From Chlamydomonas reinhardtii (Eukaryota > Chlorophyta > Chlorophyceae > Chlamydomonadales > Chlamydomonadaceae): a DNA stretch of 64,000 bases. The stretch covers positions 1,668,781-1,732,780 of the forward strand of contig NC_057009.1 in the NCBI RefSeq assembly GCF_000002595.2. The letters run 5' to 3'. A model generated the notes under the pieces. The model ran no database searches, was not told where the DNA came from, and saw only the letters and a list, made by a program, of their open reading frames with translations. Made by a program: the position numbers and the translations under genes. Positions 21,471 through 33,382 of the stretch are shown one piece after another (position 1 is the first letter of the stretch; each line of letters starts with the position of its first letter).

Positions 21471-22078
21471 TGATCACGTAAACGTACGGTAACCGCCACC
21501 AACACACCACCTTCCCGGCCCACGCCCGCCCCACTCGCAGTGTGCGCACGGTGTTCCCTTTTCCTCCGTGCACATATCTTCACCAGACATTGCTCTCAAA
21601 CCCAGGCATGCTCGCAGTGCCTCTCTGGTGCCGTGTGTTGTTGGCTCCACTTTGGTGCCGCCCTTTGTCCGGGAAGCGAAACCACCAAGTCTCAGTCCGT
21701 TGCATCCGCATTGGCCTCCGGGGCTCCGCGCCGAATGCGCCTCTGTCTATCTGATGTAATACGGTAATCTCGCAATCCCTGATCATTCCACCCGTATATA
21801 ACGTCATAGTCCATGCTTCACCAACAAGGAGGTGGCTGCCTTATGGCAGGAAAAGGGCTGATCCCGGGTCGTTATCAACCCCGCCACCTTGACGCGGGCG
21901 CCTACTAAGCACACGCCTCTATGTTGGGGGCCTTTGGCATCCCCGCAAATCCGGACATGGCCGGTTGGGTGGGGTGCACAGTCCGTGCTAACCCGCAGCT
22001 AACAAACTAGTCACGTCACTCGCCGCCAATCGACACGTGCACCCTCAGCCCCACGCCCTGCTAGCGCCGTTCAGGCTC
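21471..22078. other. Intergenic stretch, nothing recognised
   Basis: No gene, RNA or repeat supported between the AT/GC-striped unit and the nuclease relic. Confidence 0.4.
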
Positions 22079-22427
22079 TCAGCCCGGCCCCGCCGCCGCC
22101 GGCGGCCATGGCGGCCGCTGCAGCTTGGTCGGCCGCTCGAAGCCCATCAGCTTCAGCAGGAGGAGCACACGGATCACGTTGGCGGCGGAGACGTCGCGGT
22201 TCTGGGGATGGGGAACGGGGAGGAAGAGGAGAGCGCACATGAGCTGTCTCAGCCGTCAACCTGTCAATCAATCCGTCCCCAGTGCCCAGCCGTCCCCGCA
22301 CATGCACGGTCCTCACCCAGGTCGTCAAGCAGTCGTTGCAGACTTTGACCGACCAGGGCCGCTGCCCCTCCTTCAGCCCCCCAAGCCGCTTGATGGCCAT
22401 CTCCTGACACCCGCAGTTGTAGCAGGT
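22079..22427 (-). pseudogene. C-terminal relic of a Fanzor/TnpB-like RNA-guided nuclease
   Basis: Two frames, 22427-22317 and 22201-22079, join in phase across a GT-AG intron to 77 residues ending in TGA. The first holds a Cys4 zinc finger: CYNC, a 23-residue spacer, then WSVKVCNDCLTTW. The second starts directly with NRDVSAANVIRVLLLLK. In TnpB, Cas12 and Fanzor proteins, a C-x2-C...C-x2-C finger followed by RDxNAAxNI is the C-terminal finger plus RuvC-III motif with its catalytic Asp. A GATA finger also has C-x2-C...C-x2-C, but the following RD-x-x-AA-x-x-I is not explained by that. I find no RuvC-I/II part upstream before the MPDU1 gene, so this is a fragment. Element copy 3 lies 200 bp upstream. 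Fanzors are known in Chlamydomonas; the assignment here is by motif only. Confidence 0.6.
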
Positions 22428-22627
22428 CTGCATGGTCGGGAGGGTAGGAGGGAGGGGGGCCACAATAGGGCTTCCGCTAAAGCCAGGCATAAACCCAGCG
22501 GCCCACCCACCCACCAGCAATTGCAATCCCACTCTTTATGACGGCTCGCCGTCTGCTGTGTCTTTGAAGCACATTTACGACGTACAGAAGTCATACTGCG
22601 CAAAGCCATGGCTTGCTTTTCGGGCAA

Positions 22628-22864
22628 CCTCGCGAAAGTCAATTGTCCATGGACGTGCGAAGGCACTTCTCGCTCCGCCCGAATTTTCCCTGCCACCTAT
22701 TTACATGCAATAGGCATTAACAAATACTAATACGTAGCAGTCGCAGTTTGTGCCAGTATGCTATGTTTTGCCGACGCACCAGCCACGCAGCCACGCAGCC
22801 ACGGACAGGGGTGTTCCTGGGGGGCTTCGCCCCCCCCTGGAACGCTTCGCTGGGGGGGCTCAGC
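22628..22864. mobile_element. Repeat element copy 3, left-truncated
   Basis: About 237 bp nearly identical to the right end of copy 1 (GCGAAAGTCAATTGTCCATG through GGGGGGCTCAGC). The left two thirds are absent. Confidence 0.75.
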
Positions 22865-23019
22865 TTCACCAAAAACACCTGAGCGGACAGCGCCAAAATT
22901 CTGTAAGCTCCTAACTCCATCCCTCTCTCATGCAGTTCAAGCACCTGTATTGTGCGGTCAGCGACGCACCGTAATGCCTTTCACGCCCACTTGGTGCCCA
23001 ACATGATGCGTCCAGTAAG

Positions 23020-23024
23020 TTACA
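23020..23024 (-). terminator. Candidate poly(A) signal, MPDU1-like gene
   Basis: TGTAA on the minus strand, 140 nt after the stop at 23163. Confidence 0.5.
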
Positions 23025-23162
23025 TCATCACTAACCCCTACCTCACACACACCGTAATGTCTAACTTCAACACCCTCCTGCGACACGACCACACCAGCAG
23101 CACCTGCGGAGCACACCCCTGGCAACTCACACGGCCACGCAACGCTTGGGACACGGCGTCCC

Positions 23163-25768
23163 TTACGCCGGCGCAGGCACCGGCGACCGCCCTGCACCGC
23201 CGCTGCCCTCCTCGCCATCCCGCAACCCGCTCTTGCCCTCGCCCGACGCCAAGCCGCCGCGCGCCGCACCCGCGCCGCCCGCCGGCGGGTCCGTCGCGGC
23301 CAGCGCAGCCGCTGCCCCGCCTGCATCACCACCACCTGCCGCCGCCGCCGCCGCCTGCTTCTTGTAGTGGGTCATGGCGGCCTGGTAGAGCAGGATGGCG
23401 TTCAGGATGAGTTGCGTCACGCAGCCGCCCAGGATGATGACGTCTCCCTGAGGGGCGGACAGGAAGACAGGGAGAGAACACAGAGAGGGAATGTAGGCAC
23501 AGGGTGTGCAGCATGGGAATGATGCCGCGACTTGCCTTGACAATCTGAGGACTCGAAGGCTAACGGAAGGGCAGCAGGCACACGTTGCAAACAACTTCAC
23601 GTGCGTGGCGGTCGGGGTGGCGATGCTGCGAACCGCACCCACCCACCTAGGCACCCATTTTCTCTGCCGATCTCCTCTCTCATCCTATCCCCTTCGCAGC
23701 CGCCGCCGCATGGCTCCATTACACCCACCGTGAGCACCACTGTGGTGAAGATGCGGACCACACAGCCCGCCACGTTGAGCATGCACGTTGCCACCTGTGT
23801 GCCGTGTTGTGTTAGCAGCAGCGCGTTGGTGGTGATGAAGGCGCGACACAGGCCGACGCCGTTCAGTCAAAGCAGCAGCTGCATGGACAACGACCCTCCA
23901 TCATATGGCCTGTGTCCGCTGATGCCCTTAGGTTCCCAGCCCCAATCGTTTCAATCTACGTCAAACACCCAACCGCACCAACGCCCTGCTTCTCAGCCGC
24001 TATCTGATGCTTGAACCCCACAACCCCACAACCACGAAACCATGCAAACCCACAACCCCACAACCGCAGAGCCCAACCCACGGCACCACGCCCCAAGGCG
24101 CCCACGCCCAGCGTCGCTCCCAGTCCCAGTCCCTGTGCCGGCACGCACCGACAGCACTCCTGCGTCGCCGCGGCGCACGTTGAGCCAGATCTGCGGCAGC
24201 CTCGCGCCAATGGCCATCACCGCCACCGTGCTCACTTGCAGAGCCGACAGCACCTGCGGGGCGTGGCGTGGCGAGTGTGTGTATGTGTGTAGGCGGGGGT
24301 GGGCACGTGTGTTAGGGAGCCGTAAACGCGCGCACGAGGCCTGCCCATGCGTTGAATGAACGTATGTGTGGGCGCACATGGTGTGCGCTAAGAAAGCAGG
24401 CAGGACCGAACCACAGCCCCAGTCGCATTCTCGACTCGCAATTCCCCCCACAAAGACCACTCACGTGGATAGGGCACATTGCGCTGAACAGCCACGCGCA
24501 CGCCGCCGCGAAAGCCGCCGTGGAGGCCGCGATCGCAGGCAGGCTGAGATGCATGTGCCTGCCGGGGTTTGGGTCGTGTGGGGCAAGGAGAAATGCCAAA
24601 GAACAACGTTGCGAAACGGGCCCAGAAGCGGGGCATCGTCACAGCGCCCGCATGTCTAGAATAAGGTCACACGCGGGCACCACAATGGCACCACGAGGAG
24701 CATTGGCCAGTAGCGGTGCTGAGCTACGGCAGAGCTGCATCAACACGCAAGCTGTAAAATACACATCACACACACACACATACACACACACAAACACACA
24801 CACACGCACGCACACACGCACGCACTTGAAAATGAGGCCCACGATGATGACGTCCTGGATCCAGCAGGCGAACACCTCGCCGTACGTGTTGAACGCATAG
24901 CCCTGTGGCGTTGCAGCGGCGCGTTGGCGCGATATGAGGTGATGTGTTCAAGGGACGGCTCAGGAAGGTCAGGAGATTACCCTCATAACGGCAACAGCCC
25001 GGCAACGACTGGATGCCTGCTAGGCGGCCCTTCGCCACACGCGCCAGCAGTCTCAAGATACGGGCCCCCAAGGCCCCCACAGCTCGAGCACGCACAACAT
25101 CCGAGCGGCCGGGCAGCACATGCCATTCCCCTCCTCCTGCTCCTCCGCCTCCTTCCCCTGCTGCGCCTCCGCCCCCCCCACAACCGCACCCGCACCTGCT
25201 GCATGTTGTAGGCGACAGTGACCGTGAAGCAAAGCAGCTCCACAAGGTTACTTGTGAGCGACAGGCCCTCCGCGCTGCCCGACTTGAGGATGATCGCAAT
25301 CTGCGGCACACTGCGGAAGCAGCTCCCCACCAGGCAGCCATAGCCCAGCAGTACCGCAAACATGTCCATTAAACCGCCGCCGGAAGTCGTGGCGGCGGCT
25401 GTCGCCGCCGCTGCCGCAGCGGCGGCGGGCTGAGCGCATGAAGCACACGAAGAGCCCGCGGCCGCGCTTGCCGCGACCGCTGCTGAGGCAACGGACCGTT
25501 GCGGCGCGGGGCGGCGGAAGCTAGGAGCCGCTGGGGTGAGGCGCTGGGGAAGCAGCGGCGCAGCCGGCAGCGCCGTCCGGGGCACCGGCGGCCCAAGCGC
25601 GCTGCATTGGTGCGGCGATGTCGCCAGCGCTGCACGTGTTGTGGGCGTTGTCCGCCGCGTGGCGCAGGCCGGCCAGAGTGCTCCAGAGCCAACGCTGCTG
25701 CCCGCAGGCGACGGCGCCACTGTGCGAGGCGACGCGCCTGCGCATGCCCGGCGCGCCATACACGCCAT
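23163..25768 (-). CDS. MPDU1-type PQ-loop membrane protein with long N-terminal extension
   Basis: Six exons: 25768-25196, 24902-24826, 24558-24465, 24253-24149, 23794-23729, 23447-23163; 399 residues, phases closing. Two PQ-loop repeats are visible: GSCFRSVPQIAIILKSGSAE with GLSLTSNLVELLCFTVTVAY, and IGARLPQIWLNVRRGDAGVL. Between them lies GYAFNTYGEVFACWIQDVII, as in MPDU1 (Lec35), needed for use of dolichol-phosphate sugars in the ER; seven hydrophobic segments fit the family. Unusual: the first ~125 residues are Ala/Ser/Arg-rich and nearly free of acidic residues, like a plastid transit peptide, which raises doubt about an ER location. The C-terminal ~70 residues are Ala/Gly-rich. A shorter start at the Met of GGGLMDMFAVLLG is possible. 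It is divergent from the DUF952 gene. Confidence 0.85.
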
Positions 25769-26292
25769 TCTCAGCGCTGTTTAAGGGAGCGAGGCTGTGC
25801 GAGGGAGGCTCTTCAACTCTGTTGCCGGAAGCGTTAATCGGCGGTGTCGAAACTGGCTCGCGCGACACGGCGCCTGCTCCTTTTAATGAGCGTATAGTTA
25901 CCGAGCTGTGTGGATCACTGGGAAACTAATTATTATATGTCAACTGGTGATGCAAACGCTCGCTCTGCGTCCGGGCTTGGCGCGCTATTTTCTGTAGAAA
26001 CGGTTGGCAACGCACATTCAAACATAGAAAGACACACAACGCTTCCTACACTTCCCGTTTTGAAAATGTTGTTTGCGGCACGGGTTTCAATGGGTTTGCA
26101 ATCCGACGCCCAATTGCTAAAGTCGCCCTTCCTTGTGACAGTGTTTCGTCGTCCATGCAATGTATGAATGTAACATCACATCTATTTGTACCGCGACCAC
26201 AACACGGAACAAATCCCCGCCTGCCACTTCTCGACTCAAGCATCCGCACCCAGACCAGTCACTCTCGCGCTCGCTTACAACACGTCGAGGTA
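25769..26292. promoter_or_regulatory. Shared divergent promoter interval, MPDU1-like / DUF952
   Basis: 524 bp between outward-facing start codons; AT-richer than the flanks, especially 25920-26200. It must contain both promoters and leaders. Confidence 0.5.
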
Positions 26293-27464
26293 ATGGCGCC
26301 GCTGTACCACCTAGTGCAGGAGTCTATCTGGGCCAAGTGCAAGGCAGAGGGGACGGCATACTTCCCCCCGACCTATGACCAAGGCAAGCGGTGTGTGGCG
26401 CAGGTTACGAGCGGGAGCCCCCACAGCGGCAGCTGCTCCTCCGGCCCCTAAGGGTTTTGAGGGCATTCAGTCTTTCCTACGTCCACTTGAGCCTCGCCAG
26501 TCAACCCGGTGCACGGCACACGAGGCTGGCTGCGCACGCAGCGCCAGTACGTTTGCGGCACACAGCACTCCAGCTACGTTCACCTTGACACACCAAGGCT
26601 GACGCCATGTATGCCTGATACTCTCACCTCCCGCCCCAAAACACAGACGGATTCATTCACCTAACCGCCGAGCCGCGCTTTCTCCTGGGTGTGGGAAACC
26701 AGTTCTACAAGGACGTGGCAGGCACCTTCCTGCTGCTGGTGCTGGACTATGAGAAATTAAGCGCCAAGGTGATATGGGGCGACCTGGGCACAGGGGTGCA
26801 TTTCTTCATGTGTTTACTGGCAGGTGTTATGGATGTGGACAGCTGTACAGTCCCCTGACCGTGCATGCCCGCGCTCGTGTATGTGTACCGGTGTGTGATT
26901 GCGCAACCACTTCGGCGATGCCTGACTGGCCCTACCTGCTGACGATGGCGGACTTGGTGGTTGTGGCACCAGGTGATTTTCGAGCCGGCTGCACCAGTGG
27001 GTAGCAAGTCCAGTGACGGGCTGTCGGCGGGCGGCGAGGCCAAGGCGAAGGAGGAGCTGCCGCTATTCCCCCACCTGGTGAGAGGTCGGGGCAGGGGGTT
27101 GGTAAAGCAAGGAGACGGGAAGGCGGGAAGCCGAGTGTGTGAACGCGTGGCAAGCCAGGCATAGCGGGGGTAAATCGTGTGTAGCTGCCGTGTAAGTACT
27201 GTGGAGAAATTTGCATGTGGTAGGTCGGTGGTGGCTGTGCAGGGCCCCTGTGACCTTCCCATCGGTATCACGAACTCTTTGCTGCGGTTTCTCTTCCATA
27301 CCACGAAACCACACGCGATATCTCCCTACTCCTGCCCATTCTGCCTGACTCCACAGTACGGCACCATCGACTTCGGCGCCGTGACTGCGGAGCTGCCCAT
27401 TGAGCGCGATGCGTCTGGCGCGTTCCTGTCCATTCCGGGCTTGGACGCAGCGGCGGCGCCCTGA
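26293..27464 (+). CDS. DUF952 family protein
   Basis: Four exons: 26293-26383, 26647-26768, 26973-27077, 27357-27464; 141 residues. Family landmarks appear in order: APLYHLVQESIWAKCKAEGT near the start, YFPPTYDQ, DGFIHLTAEPRFLLGVGNQF, a strand with LLLVLDYEKL, VIFEPA, and FPHLYGTIDFGAVTAELPI. DUF952 proteins are small, common in bacteria and plants, and have no proven reaction; some are related by fold to ADP-ribosyltransferase-like enzymes, which is inference. Intron 1 needs a GC donor (AAG|GCAAGC) to join the conserved TYDQ to DGFIHLT in frame; the nearby GTGTGT donor gives the wrong phase. No targeting signal is evident, so the protein is probably cytosolic. Confidence 0.88.
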
Positions 27465-27970
27465 GCAGCCCGGCGCGGGTGTCGGAACTATGTCACGTCA
27501 GTTGAGGTTAAGGGAGGAGGCATGGGCGAGGATGAAGTGGGCGAGGGTGAGGGCGAATGGTTGGGGCAGTGGCGCCGGGCCTACGGGGCAGATGTGGTCC
27601 CAGCGGGGCGTGCAGGTGGCCCAAGCCCCACCACACGGCAGGGCTGCTGTTGTGACAGGTGCCATTCAGGCTTCCGCAAGTCGCGGACCAGGAAAGCATC
27701 CCTGCTACTGATGGCAAGTGGGGCCTTACGTGGAGGCCTCACCGCCCTCCATGCAAGGACGCTTGAGGAGGCTCATAAGGGCTGCATCACAGACAACGCC
27801 GGGACGCGTGCGGCCTGTGCAGTGGGGACGATACGCCTGCGAGCCGCCGCCCCTCGGGGCTGCAGACTGCAGTCTCGTGCCCTGCAAAGGGCACGCACGG
27901 CGGCGAACTCCGGTGATCAGTAAATTATCGGTACGCTGTCGCGGACTTGCTGTCGATGCTGTATTGCCGA

Positions 27971-27975
27971 TGTAA
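27971..27975 (+). terminator. Candidate poly(A) signal, DUF952 gene
   Basis: TGTAA about 510 nt after the stop at 27464. Confidence 0.4.
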
Positions 27976-28858
27976 AACTGGACGGGGGATGTCACAGGAC
28001 CGTCAGGTTGTTCGCACTGGGCTGAGTCCGAGAGAGTCGTCGTAGCTGACAGTCTGAGCTGGCGGGGATTGGCTACAGACGATTGGAGGCAATGTAGACG
28101 CCGGCGAGGTCGCAAGTAAGACTCCACAGGGGTTGATGTATTGTCGCCCCATGCTCGCCAAGGACACGCGTATCTCCTACGTGACGGTCTGCTGTTGGGT
28201 GGCTGTTTGCTTAGGCCTGCTAGCTTGCACGGCGCACATTGTGGACACCGCTTGATGGCGCCGGCCACTGTCACGAGGTGGCCTACATGATGACACGCGG
28301 CCCCAGGGACCAAGTGCGCGCGCGCACCGGCAGGCAACACCGGTCCGGGTGTCGTCGTGCTCGGTTGCAAGACCTCGCGTGCGTGCGGTGCGGGGGCCGG
28401 AGGGGCGACGGGGTGCCGGGCATGCACGCATTCATTCGCCCTGCTGCGTGCGCAGTGGTGATCCGCTGACCTGCTGTAACGTGTCCTCAATGACACCACA
28501 GCAGCAGTCCGCAAAGGAGCGCAGGCCTGCAGTGAGTCCTCAACTCAGCACTATCGCTGGTCGTTGGCGTTGCAGGTGGCACGCCCCTGAGGTCCAGCAG
28601 AGCAGATATCGCTCGCGACTGGCGTCAGCCGTCAGGCGTCAACAAGTCCGTCTTATACAGTAACCAATGCAACTATCGCTCAGGCCTCAGGCCCCTCCCC
28701 ATGCGCCTGCCCGGCACGCTTGCACTGCTGTCACCTGCCCTCCCCGGTCCCGGACCCGGCTCCCGTCCCCACCCTCCCGTTTAACGCCTTCCATGGCTGA
28801 CCTCCCAGCTCCCGCCGTGATGGACGTCCCACGTCGAGTCACAAACAGGCGGTTATGA

Positions 28859-28863
28859 TTACA
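28859..28863 (-). terminator. Candidate poly(A) signal, FBF1-like gene
   Basis: TGTAA on the minus strand, about 215 nt after the stop at 29078. Confidence 0.5.
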
Positions 28864-29077
28864 GCCTACATGCTTAGCATCCTCGAACATGCACAGCCAT
28901 CATACTTGGCTGCAGCCTCTGATACAGCCTGGTGCCCATCTAAAGGCACAAGAACACAACTGTTCTTACGTCCCACATCCCAAGTTCCCGACCCGCGCAC
29001 ATTTCCAAGGCGCGTCTCGTTGCCCATTGTGTTCTCACAAGTGTGTGACCCATTCACGCACGGCCCCGGCAACACTT

Positions 29078-32000
29078 CATTGCTGAGCCTCATCGTCCTC
29101 GTCACTGATAGAGTTCACAGAGGCAATGGGTGACAGCGCCGCCGCGTCGGCCTCGCCCAGCTCGGTCCCGCCGCCACCCGGTGTCGAGCGCTCGCCAGCG
29201 TTGTCGCCGTGGTAGCTGCTGCCACCGTCGCCGCCGCCATAGGCCGTGGTTGCAACGGAAGCCTGTGCGCAGCCCGAGGCAAAGGCCCGATGCATTCAGG
29301 TTAAGCTTGTGTGCGGAGCGCACATGCGGAAGCCCAGCACTCGTGCCATGCAAAGACTAACGAGCACCTATTGCTCGCGTCACAGTGTGGAAGCCGTGAG
29401 CACGCGCCCTGCCCGTGCGCTACAGCTCCCTGTTTCTTCTCACCTGCAGCGGCAGCGTCACACCCAGCAGCGCATCCGCATTCGCGGAACCAAGCAACGG
29501 CGTGTCCGCCGCGCTCCGTAGGGACGAACCCAGCACGCCGGCACCTCCGCTTCCAGCCCTGTTCACACCGCCGCCGCCCGCGCCGCCACGGCCGCCCGCG
29601 GCTGCACTGGTGCCACTGCCCCCAGCTCCGCTGCCCGCAAACGCCACAAACGCGCTGGCATTGCTCCCGGCGCGGCCCGAGGCACTGCCAGCGCCCGCAC
29701 CCCAGTGCGCCACGCTGGGCCCGGTCGCCGCAACCGAAGGCGACAGCGCCGAGGACTGCTGCCGCGACGGCCCGCCGCCAGCCACTGACGCGCCGCCGCC
29801 GCCAGTGCCCGCCGCCGAACCCAGCCCGGACGCCTGCGAAGACCCCAGCCCCAGCTCCCCCAGTCGTGCGTTCAGCATGTCGCTGATGTGTGCCAGCTCC
29901 CCCAGCTGAGCGGGCAGCCCATCGGCAGCCGCGCTGTTGCCCAGAGCGCCGCGCAGGCCGGTGGCGGCGGCGCTGCCGCCAGGCGTGCTGAGCTCCTCCG
30001 CCAGGGCCTCCAGGCGCGACCCCAGCCCGCCGCCGCCACCGCCTGCGGCGTTTAGCGCCGCCAGTCCTGCCAGCCCCAGTGGGTCGTTGGGGTCGGTCTC
30101 CATCAGGTCCAGCGAGGAGGACGAGTCGCTGAGCGGCAGCAGCGAGGCGATCTCGGAGGACACGCCCGCCAGGCCCTGCGTGTGTTTGTTGGTTGGTTGC
30201 GTAAGGCCGTCGGGACTCGGGAGTGAGACAGGAGTTCAGGTGGCGCGATACTGACAAGGTACAAGGCAGCCGCACGCATGTAAGTATTGCCAGGGCTGCG
30301 TCAACGGGACAGCGAGTTGGCGGTGGTAAGCCTTTTCTCTCTTCATCTCTTGTATCCCTCACCGGCTGGTCGGCGGAGCGCACATCGTCGTCATCCATGG
30401 CGGTGCCTGGCGGCGTCATCAGGCCCTGCAGCCGCGCCGAGCGCAGCCGCTGGCCGTTGCCGCCACCGCCGTGCCCGGGGCCCTCACCACCGGGACTGCG
30501 GCGCGCCTTGCCACCCGTAGCGTTGCCCGATTTGTGCAGCGCGAGCTGGATCGTGTCCAGCAACTGCTGAATCACGCCGGAGCTGCTGCCGTCGCCGCCG
30601 GGTGCAGCGACTGCTCCTGGACTGCCCATGCCGACTGCGTCGATGGTGTGGATGAAATAGGGCGGGGAGGCGTCGCCAGGCGGACCCGGCGAGGGGTGCT
30701 CGCTCTCGTAGGCTGAGGTGAGAGGCGCGCCGCCGCCGCCGGAGTGCTTGATGGGGGTGACGGCGGTGCTGCGCGCGTGCAGCGCCGCGAGGCCGGGGGG
30801 AAGGAGCGAGGGGTCCAGGCCCGCGGGGACGGGCGAGGCGGGCGCGGGCGGCGGGCCGCCGGAGCGGTGTATCGTGGAGATGGGGCGCGGGGCCGTGGCA
30901 GGCGCCATCAGGCCTGTCGAGGCAGAAGCAATCATGTTCGGTGAAGACTAAACACCGGTTTATAGAAATGCTAAGGAAGCCATGCACAAGCATAGACGCG
31001 TGTACCGTGAGCCCAGGTTGCAACGCAGTACACGGCCCCGCTGCTCACCGGCCACGCCCGCCGGCGCGGACACCCGCATGCGCTCCAAGAACTCCTGCTG
31101 CGCCCGCACCACACTGCTGTTGCTGCCGCCGCCGCCGCCAGCAGCACCGCCGCCACCTGCCGCAGCGCCCACCACCGCCGCCGCGTCCACACCCAGCCGG
31201 TCCAGCATATGCTTCAACGCGTTTCGGCTGCGGCCGCCAGCGACTGCGGCGCCGGCACCGCGGGCGCCGCGGCGCTTGCCGCTCTGCTGCTTGTCCGGCG
31301 TGAGTGTGGGAATGGCCAGCGGTGGTCCCGCCGGCAGGGGCTTGAGCGTGCCCGACGAGCCTGCACACATGTTCAAGATCATTTGTCACCAGTAATTGAG
31401 ATCACGCAAATCATTGATGACGAGCCCTGCAATGTGCGATGCCGCCAGCCCCTCTATTACATGCCCGCCCCGCGGCCGCCAGCAACGCGCCACCCCGCTT
31501 TTCTCCTCTACTGCACGCCCCTGTCAACTCACCCTCCACCACAAAGGGGATGGGGATGCCCTGCTGCACGTAGCTGCGCACTGCGTCCGTCAGCTGCAGC
31601 TGCGCGCCCCGCGCCTCCTCGGCCGCGCGCGACGCCGCCAGTCGCTCCTCGCTTAGGCCGCGCCGCTCCTCCGCCACAGTCATGCGCTCCCGGTCCAAAG
31701 CCTGAGGTCCATCACAATGTGTTATACATGTCAATACCAAAACGAGCACTTGTACGGTACATATCAAGCAAATGAACATTCACTAGGGGGAGTAACCTCA
31801 TGCCCTGCGTTGTCTCAACACCCCCCTCACAACGCGCGCGCTCGCCGCACCTTCTTCAGCTCGCCCAGCACGCGCTTCTGCTCCTCCAGCGCCGACTGCG
31901 CTGCCCGCAGCGCCGCCTGGTCGGCCGCCAGCGCCTGCAGCGCCGCCGCCAGCTCCGAATGCCGCGCGTCCAAGTCCGCCGCCTGGTCCGCCAGCTCGGC

Positions 32001-33347
32001 GGACTGCGCCTGTGGGCACACAGCGCCGGGCGGCAGTGAGGGCGGGCATCGCGGTCCGAGAGGATGCTGTTAGTGGAATCGAAGATGATAAGCGCAGCCA
32101 GGCACTGTGCAGTTGACCAAATTGCAGGCACACAGCTGGCCACGGATGAGCAAAGCACAGCAGAAGGCCCCCGTACCCACCTGCAGCTTGGCGGCATACT
32201 CTACCAGCTGCCGGGCCTCCAGCTCCAGACTGGCCTTGTCCACCTGGGCGGAGGATGGCAGATGCACAGCAGTGGGCGCAGCCGGGGTCAGCGCATGCAC
32301 AGCAGCTCAGATCCACAGGGCTTTCTTGCATGCAACCCTATCCCCAACCGATTGTAGGCTCTTGGCACTGGCCCTGCCGGTGCCAGCCAAAGCCCCTCAC
32401 CAGGAAAGCCTCCTGCGACGCCGCCAGCGCGTCCCGTGCCGCGGTGGTCTCCTCGTGCAGCTCGTCGCGCGCCTTGCTGGTCTCCGCCGCAAGCGCCGAC
32501 CGCGTGCCCGCCACCTCCGCCGCCAACGCCTCGCGCGTGGCCGCCGCCTCTGCGCGCAGGCCCGCCAGCCGCCGCTCCTCCTCGCCCGCCTGGGTGGAGG
32601 CGCTGTGGCAGCGGGCCTCCAGGTCCACCAGCCTGGTGGTGGCAGGGGAAGGGACAGGCAGGGGCATGAAAAACATGGGTTAGCCGCACCAGGCCTGGAT
32701 TGATTTGAGGGTTGATGTCGAGCTAGATGTGGAAGCGAGTCAGCACCTGCTGCGCCTACAACTCCGATGGGGCGCAGCCCTTTACCCTCCCCACGCCACG
32801 CATGCCATGCATGGTGTGTGGCCCATGGCCGCACCTGCTGCGCACCGCCAGCAGCTCCTGCCTCGCGGCGTCCAGCTGCCGCTGCGTCTCCGAGTACTCG
32901 GTGGCCAGGCGGCGCCGCTCGGTGGTCACCTCCGTCAGCAGGTCCTCGCGCTCGCGCCGCCGGGCCTCGCGCGCCTCCTCCAGCATCCGCCGCTCCATGG
33001 CCACCTGCGCCGAGGCAGTGCACGTGCGAACACAGAAATTTCTTGTCAAAGGAGCGGTGGAGTTTCTTCAGGATACTTTGGCAAGCCCAGGGAAAATGCC
33101 CATGTTAAGATGTACGGCACCACGACCACAGACACGCATGACAGACGCGTGAGAGGCCGGCATTGCCCCGGTCCTTCGCGGCCGCACCTGTGTGCGCAGG
33201 TCGTCGCGCTCCGCCGCCAGCGACGACGTGGCCGCCTCCACACGCGCCGACTCGCGCGACAGGCGCAGCTGCTCGCGCTTGAGGTCCTCGCGGTCGTGCA
33301 CGGCGCTGCTCTCCAGTGTGACCATCAGGTTCTGTGTCGATGTGTGG

Positions 33348-33382
<35 letters not shown>

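Larger units (their letters stand above)
22428..23162. other. Interval with truncated repeat and MPDU1 3'UTR
   Basis: It contains repeat element copy 3 and the likely MPDU1 poly(A) site. No gene recognised. Confidence 0.5.
27465..29077. other. Convergent 3' flanks of DUF952 and FBF1 genes
   Basis: 1.6 kb between two converging genes. TGTAA at 27971 (plus) and its complement at 28859 (minus) fit their 3' ends. Open frames on both strands lack splice support or family features; nothing else recognised. Confidence 0.5.

Noticed and set aside
22079-22427. GATA-type zinc finger as the identity of the Cys4 motif
   Set aside because: The 23-residue spacer is long for GATA and the adjoining RDVSAANVIR is explained better by RuvC-III of TnpB/Fanzor.
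27522-28514. Frames of 130-260 codons downstream of the DUF952 gene
   Set aside because: Arg/Ala-rich on both strands without family features; fits 3'UTR and intergenic DNA.
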